Below, piece after piece: positions 21,701 through 33,700 of a stretch of 64,000 nt of DNA (the stretch's first letter is position 1; each line of letters opens with the position of its first letter). The translations under genes were made by a program, and so were the position numbers. The stretch is from Lineus longissimus (taxonomy: Eukaryota; Nemertea; Pilidiophora; Heteronemertea; Lineidae): positions 15,133,501-15,197,500 of the forward strand of contig NC_088310.1 of the NCBI RefSeq assembly GCF_910592395.1. The letters run 5' to 3'. The notes under the pieces are model-generated. The model was not told where the DNA came from. It ran no database searches and saw only the letters and a program-made list of their open reading frames with translations.

Positions 21701-24700
21701 ATCTTGGCAAGTTGTAGCCAACCATGATTGTGCAATAGATATTATACTTAAATAAATTTTCAACTGCTCTTATCACACAACTCTAGTTTCTGACTCTGCC
21801 GGGTTGCAGATTGATACCACATGCCATTTTTTGCATACACTGCACAGGTATAACCAATCAAATGGCAAAGAACAAGAGACAGCAACTACTTGCAAGGAAC
21901 TGCGAGCGTTGGGAATGATGGGGAGATAAGAAGACAAGAGAGGATTATTGGATTCTTCATGCTGCTCCATATCCAGTTTGGCCACTAGGCATTATACAGT
22001 GGAAATAATAAGAAAACGCTCAATGATTCTATTAAATATCAAACCATTTTAATCACAAAATATAAACACTGATTGAAAGATAATTGAACATTTACAAACA
22101 AGAATGACTTTAAAACCTTAACTCATCAACCCCAAAAGATGCCTGGAACTTGACAATGGCGCCGTGAGTAGCACTAGCATATGAGGAAACCAGCCCTGTA
22201 AAATATTTAGTCGCCCTCCAACTTCAAGCACCCCGCTGATACTACACACAGTGATGATCGGCATATTTACCTTATCTACCTAATGGCCAGCGTAACCAGT
22301 GATAACACTCGCATGACTAATATACTGTGATGAGGCAAAATTAGAAGTAATTTGGTGGACTACAAGGCAACCAGGATGTGATAGCAAGATCGGTTATGTA
22401 ACAACATATGTTGACCTCAGCCTTTGGTCGGGCAACTCAGCAGGAGGTTACCTGGCTCAAATAAGCTGAGAGCTAAAGTCAATAAACGAAATTGAGAATG
22501 ACCTCACCACCGCCTCAACACCGGAACGGTATATTGCTTTATTTGGTCAGAGTACTATGACTGATTTGCATTATTCAATCATAATTTTCCGTTCGGAAAT
22601 CTTCAGCGCTGTTTGGAGCCAGCCGATCGAATATTGAATGCATAAATTAGGTTCACTAGCATATAAGTACCTGTGAGCTAATTCGAATGTGGTGACCAGC
22701 TTTTTAGCATGGTTATTTCCTGAATTGGGATATCAAAGGAAATGATATGAAATAATAACATATCATATTTACAAAAGATATATTCATACTTATATATAAT
22801 ATGAGCAATTTTCAAAAATGAGATAGAGAGAGATTATGAGGACTGAATTCTGTCGTCATATCATATTATGGGCCGTTTTTCAGTGTTGACCTTTCACAGC
22901 ACTTCTTTGTATACAATGTTGGTAACGTATTTGTTATGTCTGATTGTGATAGTATCTTGATGTTGTTTAGGTTTCCTACTCGACTCATAGCAACATACAG
23001 TTGTCCATGTGAGAAGAAGTCCTTCGTGAGGTACAGGCCAATTTTGGCTAGTGTTTGTCCTTGGGCTTTGTTTGCCGTCATGGCAAAGCATGGTCTGATG
23101 GGAAATTGAAGTTTGGTCATTTTTAAAGGGAATACATTGTCTGATGGGGAAATTGGTATCCTCGGGATGAAAATGTTCTTTCTCTGATGAATTCCCGTTG
23201 CAACAGTGGCTTCAATCACATGAGCATGCAAGCTTTTCGTAATTTACCTAGTGCCGTTGCAGTGGCAGTTGGCTGGGTCCAAGTTTCTTAGGAGCATAAT
23301 GGGACAGTTTGGTTTTATTTGCAGAATATGGGGTGACATGCCTGATGGACATAGGCTGTTGAGGAATTAAACTGGGTAGTGGTGGTTGTTGTAGTCATCA
23401 ATGAGTTTGTCTGAACTTCGGTATTTTCGAGTGTTTCCTGGGAAAGTCCGAATCATGAAGTTGTTGACATCATCTGTTGCTTGATTGGTAGGACATAGGA
23501 TTGCTCTGGAACATAGCCATTGTGGATCGGTGTAGTTCTGTGGCAGGTGTTCGAAGACGAAGTCACAGTGATCTGTTAGTGTTGTGCTGTTGAGAATGAA
23601 CTGGTTATCCAAGAGGATTTTGTTTTCTCCTATGTCTTCATGAACTGGTATCTGGCCTTTACCTATAAGCAGCAGGTCTTGTGCAAATTGGGCATTGACA
23701 TTGTTTTCGTTTGCCATTGTCACTCTCATGTTGGTGTTCATTTTCATTACTTTGGCATGTGTCCATAATGGTGAGGCTTTGAGGCAGGCATCCACTATAT
23801 CGGGGCGACTACCATGTCTGATGACTGGTAATATTTGGCGCCAGTCACCAGAGAAGACGACAGTTATTCCACCGAAGGGTTTGTTGCTCTCTCTGACGTC
23901 TTGTAGTGTGCGATTGATTGTTTCATAGACAGTTCTGTGTCCCATGGTGACTTCGTCAATCACCAATAATTTGCATTGCCGGAATAACTGTGCAGTTGTA
24001 GATCTCTGGGATATTCTACGCATGGATGTATCGTCGAGGACTTGTGTTGGTACTTTAAATCGGGAATGTCAAGTTCTGCCATTGAGAAGAAGTGTAGCAG
24101 CTATTCCACTTGTTGCTGTGGCCAAGGCAATGTGGTTTTGAGAACGGATTTTTGCCAGAAGATTAGTCAATAAGAATGTATTTCCTGTTCCCCCGGTTCC
24201 TCCCGGAGCATCAATTGCAAATATCTGTCCAGTGTCGTTGTTGACTGATTCAAAAATAGCATTGTAAATGACTGCTTGTTGTTCATTGAGGAGAGGTACG
24301 TTTTAATGTAGTACATTTGATACTGTTTCTGTTCATAGTCCAATTCATCCCGGAGCTCTTTGGGAACAGGTGTTGATGTCATGTTTAGGTCTGGCTTTGG
24401 GAGGTTGAAGTGTGCGAGGTCATATCCGTTCTGTTCGAGATGCTCCTGAATATCAATAAGCACTTCGTTGATGATGTCCTCAGTGAGTACCTGGATATTT
24501 CTCTGGTGTAGAAGGTCCTCGACTAAGTCATGCTTGTGTTTCTCCCAGAATTGTAGTGCCTTTGTTGGTTGGATCCACATTAGAATGGTTGCAAATGTTT
24601 GTCTCAAGTTTGTTCCGAATTGAACAGATGCTGCTTCTTGTAGAACATTGTCGATTTCACGGTCATCATCGAGAATGCTGAGATGTAGGCATGCATCTTT

Positions 24701-27700
24701 GTATGTTGGGTTTCGTTTACCTCTGATTGTGTGCAAGTCCTCATAACTTTGTGGTCCTGGTATGTGGTAGAGGAGCACTCGGAGGTAGTACAACTCAGAT
24801 TGGTGTGGATTGAGATTGATAAGTGGGATTCTTCCAATCATGTCGGACATGTCGTCATGTGACGTGGAGTTCATTTTCGTTAGTTTGTGCTTTCTTTTGA
24901 CCCACTTGTTTGTTGCCCATCTATAATTGTGGTAAATGTCCGGGTAGAGTATTGTTCGAGCACTTGTGTCAGTTTTGTTCAGTTCGAAAAACTGTGTCAG
25001 CTTTGTTTCTGGAGGTGGTTGACTGGCTTTATTTCTCACATTTCCTGGTGTGAACAGAACGGACTGCTCATTTGGAAGATGAAGAGGAAGTTTTGCAACG
25101 GGTGGATACTTGTTAACCCTTAAACAGCCAAATTTCCCCAATTTCGCCCTTTTCCACGGCCAAATTTCCCGGAAAAGAATTAAAAAATTCGGCAAGGTAA
25201 TTTTTGACTATTTATTAAAATTTTTTCTAATGGTCCTACAAGGTTACAATGTATATGAAAGTTGTTCAGAATTGCATGAACTGTCTATTTCTGATTTAAA
25301 GAAAACATCATATAAACCTGTAAATAATTTTTTTGGAATTTTTTTGTCAAGAACATAATTTTCTGCAAAAATTTTCAGAAGTTTTGTCAAATGAAAATTT
25401 CTGAAAAAATAATAATTCAGATGATATTTCTGTATGAAATGTTCCTATTCAATTGTCTGTAACATAGAATAACTCTACTCACATATAACTAAAGTAGTTT
25501 TAGTTTTTTTGTGCCCTAGCAGGTTGTTTCTGATAAAGTCGTGCACCAGCACGTTTGTTGTCTTTTTCAGTGTGGAAAATCTCGAAGCACCGTGGCCAAC
25601 ACAAAGCCACGTTGCACTGTCTACAACCATCTCTGGTCTGAACTCGTTTGACCTTTCTGTCTGAACATACCATACAGTCTGGTCTCTGTCCTTCTTTAGG
25701 TACCCATTCAAAGTGCCTATCCACAAGACGTGCCTCTGCTACTCCTGCATCACTGGTGCGTCCACGTCTTTTACGAAAAGAAGGTACTCCTTCTGTGGGT
25801 CCATCAATGACCTCCTGAATGAATTTCAAGTGGGTTATTCTAGAAGTAGGGTTCACTTTCTTATACAAAATGTAGCCATTGACGATGGCAGTTTCACGTA
25901 GTCTATGGTACAGCGGCAAGTACCATTTATGACTCCAATGCAGAAAGTTATAATATGTAAGAAATTGGTCGTGTAGATCTACGCCGCCCATATATTTGTT
26001 GTATTCTAAAACACAGTCTGGTTTATTGACTACACGAAAACCAGTCTGTTCCTTCTTATCCCTGATTTGATGTTGTGTAACACCATTACCGTGAACAGTG
26101 GACAACATATTGACCCGTTTGTTATCTTCCCAGGTGCAAGCAAGAAGATTGTCACTCTGCTTGTATCTTGGATGTTCCCCCTTTTGTAAGAAAGTGTCTG
26201 AAAAGTTTGCAGGCCAACCAACTCTATTGGACCTTGATGTACCACACAGACCTATATCTTCATCCATCAGATTGAGAGCAAGCGATGTATAGAAATTGTC
26301 AGTGTACAAGTGATGTCCATAACCCCGATAATTTTCAGTAAGTTTCATCACCACATCATTACTGAGGCCAAGTCCTGTCACATTGGCTTTGCCAGTGTAA
26401 GGATACCAGTCAAGGCAATACCCTGAGGAACTCTCACAAAGAGCCCAAGCCTTGATACCCCACTTGGTGGGTTTCTTAGGCATGTACTGACGAAACGAAA
26501 GCCTCCCTTTGAAGCAAACCATACTCTCATCTATTGATAACTCGTGTTCCGGTGTGTACCAATAACGATATGTTGGTCTGATCAGTTCAAGGAGAGGAGT
26601 GATTTTGTACAGTGGACCATAATCAGGGGTTCCTGCTGCTGGTTGAAGAGAGTTGCCAGCAAAATGTAAGAAGCTGGTGAGAAGGTCGAAACGATTCCTT
26701 GGCATCAGTTCACCAAAATTACGGGTTTCAGTCAACCAAAATCCACCGTGGTAATCTCGAGCATGTGACTTTTGGCAAAGGCCCATGCCCAGTTGCATAG
26801 CTATGTATACTTGAATTTCCGGTAAAGAAGTATCTTCCCAAGCGAGGTAGCGAGAACTGGGTGGGAGATCAGTTGGGTTATCGAAGAATTGAAGAGCGTA
26901 TCGATTGGTTTCCGCCACGATAATGTCCATAGCCTCCAACGGGAAAAATTTATTGAAAAAGTCTACAGGTTTTGCTCCAGCCAGCACATTTGCTCGATTT
27001 GCAGGAACACCAGAAGCTCTAGTGTACTGAGGACACCACACTGGGACAGTTCCATCATGTTGATGCCAAACTAGAGCTCTTGCTCTAGCATCAATAAGTG
27101 CGCCTCAAGCTCTGCCACCACGGCCACCACCACGGCCTCTGCCCCTGACTCTTCCTCTCGGTTGGGATGGGGCTGGGGCTGGAGGTGGGGGTGGTGCCTT
27201 GGCCTGACCCATTCCTCTGGCTCTGCCTCTTCTTCTCCCCCTTACTGACAAGATTGGTGGTTGATCATCAGTAGAATCACTCACAGGCTCAGAGTCAGGG
27301 GCATCTGGAAGGGAACCCCCTTCACTCTCACTATCAGACATGTCAGATACACCAGTAGCCATGTGTACATCATGTACATCAAGCATGTCATTGTCATCAC
27401 TGTCATGACTGTCAGTCTCTTCATCAGAACCTAGATACTCGTTTTCCGAGTCCGTTTCTGCAACTATTTCGTTTACAACATCACTTACACTCATTCGTCT
27501 CCTTAGTTTCGGCATCCTGACGTCACAGAATCCTTGAAACAATAGCGAATTTGTCGATCAAAATCACCGAAAACTTTCTTCAGCACCATATACAAAAGTT
27601 GTGTTGAATAAACGGCCTTGACCTTCCTTTACCCATTGAACACGTTTACGAGTCCCGGTGCTGCCGTATAGTGTTAGTATAAGGAGCTGAAAAGGCGTAT

Positions 27701-30700
27701 GGTCCATGAGGAAACCAGACCTGTAAAAATTATCTCCTAACCATCCCCCACCAACTAATGGAAAATGCCTTAGATGCCGGGGATGGATATTTGATGAGGG
27801 GAGAGTTTCTGAGGAATAGTTTATTGACTTTAGCTCTCAGCTTATCTGAGCCAGGTAACCTCCTGCTGAGTTGCCCGACCAAAGGCTGAGGTCAACATAA
27901 GTTGTTACATAACCGATCTTGCTATCACATCCTGATTGCCTTGTAGTCGACCAAATTACTTCTAATTTTGCCTCATCACAGTAAGGGCCAGGTTCATCAT
28001 CATGTGATCATGACTGAGTGTTATCACTGGTTACGCTGGCCATTAGGTAGATAAGGTAAATATGCCGATCATCACTGTGTGTAGTATCAGCGGGGTGCTT
28101 GAAGTTGGAGGGCGACTAAATATTTTACAGGGCTGGTTTCCTCATGTAAGTCGCCGATCGGCGCCTCTGGCCGTCCAGCTGTAAGTTGCCAAACGGCGCC
28201 TCTGGCCGTTTAAGGGTTAAGAATGGTGAAATTGTACATGCGCCAGTAGGCCTCTGAGGCACCGACATATCGGGCATTAGCGTATCTTTCAATCTCATTG
28301 TTTGTATTGTCGACAGGATTTGCGTTCCGTAACGCCATCATGACTCGATCCGATCCCTTACACGTGTACTTGTATAGGTATTTGACGCAACTGACACTAA
28401 TAACGGCTTCGGGATCGGATTGAGCTGTAGGTTTACTGTTTTGTCAGGGATTTCTGCTGATATTACTTTATCAATGTCTTTTGGTTCTCTGGGGCGGTCA
28501 GCCTCTGCCATGATGAGTAGAATGTGAACGTGTGGTAGGCCTCTTTTTATCTTCTTTCATAGCCGTATAAGCAATAACTTCACTGAGGACTTGATTCTTG
28601 GTTTGGTCTTTGAGCAATGCCTTCATCTTGATGTGAAATACTCTTGCCGTTATATCAGGTCTGTCTTTGGGCTGCTCCTTATCAAATAATGAGGATGTTA
28701 TTTCTGGCCAATTGGGGTTGCTAGTGAATGTTACGAAGTAGTGTGGGCGTCCATGCAATCTGACTATTGCCATTACGTCTTGAAATGCTTCGGTATACCG
28801 GGGGGGGGGGGGGGGGGGGGGTACCATAGATGGAGGGCGGGAGAATGATGATAGTTCCAGCTTTTTGCTCATCGTTTTCACTGACTGCATCAATGAGACC
28901 TTGGTACTTCTCTGCTCGAATATCACTTTGGTGGTTTTTACCCCTCAGCCCATAAAGGCTGAGGGGTATTGTCGAAGCGTTCGCCGTCTGTCTGTCCGTT
29001 TGTCCGTCGGGCCGTCTGTCCATCCGTCCGTCTGTCCGTTGATCTCGTTTCCGGAGCATATATCCGTAACCATAAATGCTGGCCATTTCATCTCTGGGTG
29101 GTTTGAAGGTCTTATGGTACCATTGTGCCTTTTGGCAGTTTTGACGGTTTTCGACCTACACTTGGCCCCAGGGGGCGCTTCATTCAAAAAACTACTTTTG
29201 GCTGTATCTCATGAATTATGCTAGCTAGAATCATGATATTTTAACTGAGGACAGTACTCATGAGACTACATCACATAATACCCGGGTTTTTGATTTGACC
29301 TACTTTTCAAGGTCACAGGGGTCAAGTAGCGTAAATTGACCATCAGTGGTTTCCGGAACATATATCCGTAACCATAAATGCTGGGCATTTCATCTCTGGG
29401 TGGTTTGAAGGTCTTATGGTACCATTGTGCCTTTTGGCAGTTTTGATGGTTTTCGACCTACACTTGGCCGCAGGGGGCGCTTTATGCAAAAAAACTACTT
29501 TTGGCTATATCTCATGAATTATGCTAGCTTGAATCATGATATTTTTACTCAGGACAGTACTCATGAGACTACATCACATAGTTCCCGGGTTTTTGATTTG
29601 ACCTACTTTTCAAGGTCACAGCGGTCAAATAGCATAAATTGACCATCAGTGGTTTCCGGAGCATATATCCGTAACCATAAATGCTAGGCATTTCATCTCT
29701 GGGTGGTTTGAAGGTCTTATGGTACCATTGTGCGTTTTGGCAGTTTCGACGGTTTTCAACCTACACTTGGCCCCAGGGGGCGCTTCATGCGAAAAACTAC
29801 TTTCGGCTATATCTCAGGAATTATGCTAGCTAAAATCATGATTTTTTTTGGTATGTGCGTTGGGTATGACTAAAGGAAGGTTCCTTTTGAAAACCAGCTC
29901 GTTCTGATTGTGAATACGCTCACAGGGCGGCGTGCTTGAAATCGGTTTCCGTCAATTTCGAGGAGAACCGTCTGATTAAATTCATTTTTGGTATGTACCT
30001 TGAGGGTGACTAGAGCGAGGCTCCTTTTGAAAACGGGCGCGTTCCGATTATCGATATGGCCACTAGGGCGGCTTGCTTGAAATCGGTTTCCGTCAATTTC
30101 GAGGCGAACCGTTTGTCCGATCAAATTCATTTTTGGTATGTACGTTGGGGGTGACTAGAGCGAGGTTCCTTTCGAAAACAGGCTCGTTCTGATTCTCAAT
30201 ATGGTCACCAGGGCAACGTGCTTGAAATCGGTTTCCGTCAATTTCGAGGAGAACGACTTGGAGGATGGAATCAATTTTTAGTGAGTGTAGGCCTAATGCA
30301 GTTTTGTAAGGGGAAGGTTCCTTTCGAAAATCAGCGCGATTCCAAATTCAATATGGCCACCACGCTCACATCCTCAAAATAGGTTTCCACAATTTTAATT
30401 TCCATATGCAAACTAGCCACTCCACTAAGCCAACTTCACCATTATCTCACCTTCAACCTTAATAGGCTGAGGGGTTATGCTCGCTTTGCGATGCTATTTT
30501 TAACCCATCGCAGTCTTTGCGATTCTGCTTTGACAGATGCATCCGTAGCATATTGTTGTGTCAAACGTCGAGATTTGAGGAGGAGATTAGTTGATTGTGT
30601 GCGAACCTGAAGATGGTAGCGATAGAATTCTGTTGGCGGCACGTTTTTGTTGCCGGTTGCATGTGAAATACCGTCTGTGTAGCCATCTGTTCCTTTCGGG

Positions 30701-33700
30701 AAAAGGAGAATATAGTGCAAAGGGTCATAGCTTCTATGTCTTTCATTAATTCTTTTCATTTGGCCACTTTTGCTTTGGATTATGACATCTGAATCACCTA
30801 ATTGTTGTCCTGGCATTAAAGCAGTGACTTCACTGCCACTCGGTAGGTTATATCGTCGGGCATGTTTGGCGGATGGTTTTTTGTCTGCATTCAAAATCGG
30901 CTGCACATCTGTATGTGTATTTGAGAAGTCGAGGGCTCCTTTTAGGGAATGCACGTAAGGATTGCAGACATGAAGCGCGTCTTGGAGAATGGATAGTGTA
31001 GTCCGTGTTAACTGTGGGTTATATCTCAGTCTATTATCTATCTCATGTTCTGTGTCATGGAAATATATTTGTGCGAACTTTGGGTGGTCATCTCCTGTTT
31101 GTAATAGGGAGCCAATAAGATGGAATACCTTGCCTTGAATTTTGAATGTTGGGTTGAAACCTGGTAGATAGTGTTCATTGCAGCCGATTGAAGCTGGTGC
31201 AAGGGCGTTGTTGTACGATCGTATGTTATTGAGGAAGTGTTCGTTTTCGTATAGTTTCAGAATTTCAGGAGGGGCATTGGGTATTGGAGTTAAATGGACT
31301 TTTCCTTTTTCACAACAGAATCCTGGGTGTTCTTCCTCCCAACGATATGCGTAGCAGTGTCGACACACGTTTTTTGCGTCATATAAGGATGGAAGTGTGT
31401 GTGAGTTCAGTTGTTTTGGGATGTCAATTTCCTTAAAAAAATTAGTATCATTTATTGTCCCTAGCCGTCTTTTCAACTGGATAGCTTCTGTAGTTTTACG
31501 TTGGGATTCCTGAACACTTTCTATGAGGGTACATGATCGTGGCTCCTGATTGTCGGTTGTTGTTTGTGGTACAGGTTCATTGGAGGCGGACGGTTCCTGA
31601 CTGGTGTGGGGATATGAATGTTCAGTTGTTTGTGGTGGAATGGTTTCGTTTTGAGGGTCGTTGCTGGGCCATTGCTCTCTTAAAGTGCTTTGGCGAATCC
31701 TTAGTGAAACTCGACGTTCATTTGTTCTGGACGGTTCGTGATTGGTATGTTGATGTCTATTTTCGCATATTTCTGGTGGTACGGGTTCATTGGAGGCTGA
31801 CGATTCCTGACTTGTGTGGGCATATGAATGTTCAGATGTTTGTGGTGGAATGGCTTCTTGGAGTGTTTTGGCGAATCCTTTGCGAAGCTTGACATTCATT
31901 TTTTCAATTCAGAGTCTGGTTTAACCTTCGTCTCTTGGCCGACTGTGCCTTGGAAGACGTCTTTGAAAGGTTGCTCTTACGGTTTTTTTTCCGGTCATTG
32001 TCTTCTAATCAACAGTCCTGGAAAGAGTGCGAAGTTGTTTAAAAGTATCAATAAAGTGTATGACGTTTTTTTCTCGAGACTCAATCTTCAAACTGCTTTT
32101 AATGTCAATTCTGTTCTTGACATGTAGATGGCAGCACTGTCTTGTATGAGAATTGGAAGTTGCAGGTGGTGGTAGAACTGGCCCTTCCAACAGCCAGGGC
32201 AGCCAGTTTGACTGCAGGGCAGGTTTACACCACACTGCCTTAAATTAGACGGGGCATGTACTTGAGAAGATGGAAAGTAACTGGCCGGATTGGGAATTAT
32301 TTAATTTTATTTAGAAAAGTCACTTTACACATTCATTCATAATGTCTGAGTATTTGTTGAACATGTACAATTTTTATCTGACAAATCTTATTTGTAAAGC
32401 GTCTCAGTAGCATAAGGAGTAGAAGAGCAATGAAGCATTAAGAAAAAGAATTTTGATATATATGTTTATGTACGCATATATTTGACATTGAAAGGACTAT
32501 GATGAATTTCTTTTTCTATTCTTTGTTTAAAATATTGAGAGCTTCCTCTTCTGTAATTGCATCTTGCTGTTCCTCTTGCTGGTTCGTGGGAGAGGGCAGC
32601 TTGTGGGATTCAACAGGAGTGGTAGGCCTACTGTCACTCTTTTGTTGGCTACTGGCAGCTTCCTTGTTCTCCGGTAAGGCGGCATTTACTTCTTGAGATG
32701 AAGTGGCAGGAGTTTGCTCTTTTTTTGGAGTGGACGTGATTTCAAGGCTTGTGTCAAAGGACGATTGTGTACGTGCCTCATCATCCAAGTCTGACTCTTG
32801 GAGAAAGTCAGACGTTTTCATCTTCTTCTTCTGGGGTTCCTGGGAGAGTCTTGCTCGTGGGTTGGTGGTGGCAGCTAATGATGTGCTCGTGGTCCTTTGA
32901 GCTTTTTTTTTATCTGTGCTCAAGGCAAAGTTGACTTTTCAGTGTTTCTGCCTTGCAGATGATCTCCGCAATGTTTGCGCTCAATCTATGACGAAACCTT
33001 TTGATGTCATCCTCTTTGATGGCCTGGCCATGAGATATATTCACCTGAAGGCACGACATTTCAATTGTGACGTTCCTTTTCAGCTGGTGCAAGTTTTTCA
33101 GCAGACTTCGGGCTTGTCCATGGGTTGGAATTTTAGACATCTGAAAAGATTTTGAGATGTGATGGCTGTTTATAATTGATGTTTCTGTCATTGACGGTTG
33201 GGACGGCTCTTGGCTGAGTGTACAGTAGTATTTGTAGGCTAAAAGGAAGTGTTGATCTCCGATAGTTCAGTTTATTGTTCTGACTGAGAGAAGCCTATAG
33301 GGCCTAGGCCGATGTGAGTTGAGAATTTTTTGATGAGGCTTTGTGCATAGGAAAACATAGGAAATATGCAGTAGCTCCAGCATTGTTTTATGTCAGTTTG
33401 TATTTTTAATGCAAATAAAGAACATCAGGGTGGGAATTCAATGATTGATGAGGGTTTTGTGCCGTTCTAGGGCAAGATATTTACCTTTTTTGTGGTGATG
33501 ATCGTGGCTGCTGTATATAAAGAAAATGGATGCTGGGGGAGGATCTGCCTGGTGCTGTATCCTGCTGGCCTGTATACATTACACTTTCTTTGTCTAGCAC
33601 AGGGTATTAGTCTGTCATGTCTATTGCAAGACCAGTTCAGATCAGCTACTTATAGATGATGAAGAGATGTGGTAAAATTATTTATCAAACTGGAGAGTTT

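Larger units (their letters stand above)
25117..28216 (-). mobile_element. piggyBac element, near complete
   Basis: This 3,100-bp element is flanked by TTAA at 25113-25116 and 28217-28220. The termini are CCCTTAAACAGCCAAAT (left) and inverted CCCTTAAACGGCCAGAG (right). It encodes one transposase with a single in-frame TGA and carries a MITE at 27705-28145. It is inserted in the Helitron helicase linker. Clean ends and the long frame suggest recent activity. Confidence 0.93.
22866..31899 (-). mobile_element. Decayed Helitron split by a piggyBac element and a hairpin-capped repeat
   Basis: Minus-strand segments 31899-30497, 28940-28217 and 25116-22866 form one Helitron Rep/helicase coding region once the piggyBac (25117-28216) and the repeat 28941-30496 are removed. 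At the repeat junction the reading frame resumes exactly (RWVKN, then [12 protein letters not shown]). At the piggyBac junction NFTIL runs into [20 protein letters not shown]. Neither Helitron end is resolved. Several frameshifts and a damaged Walker A make it inactive. Confidence 0.85.
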
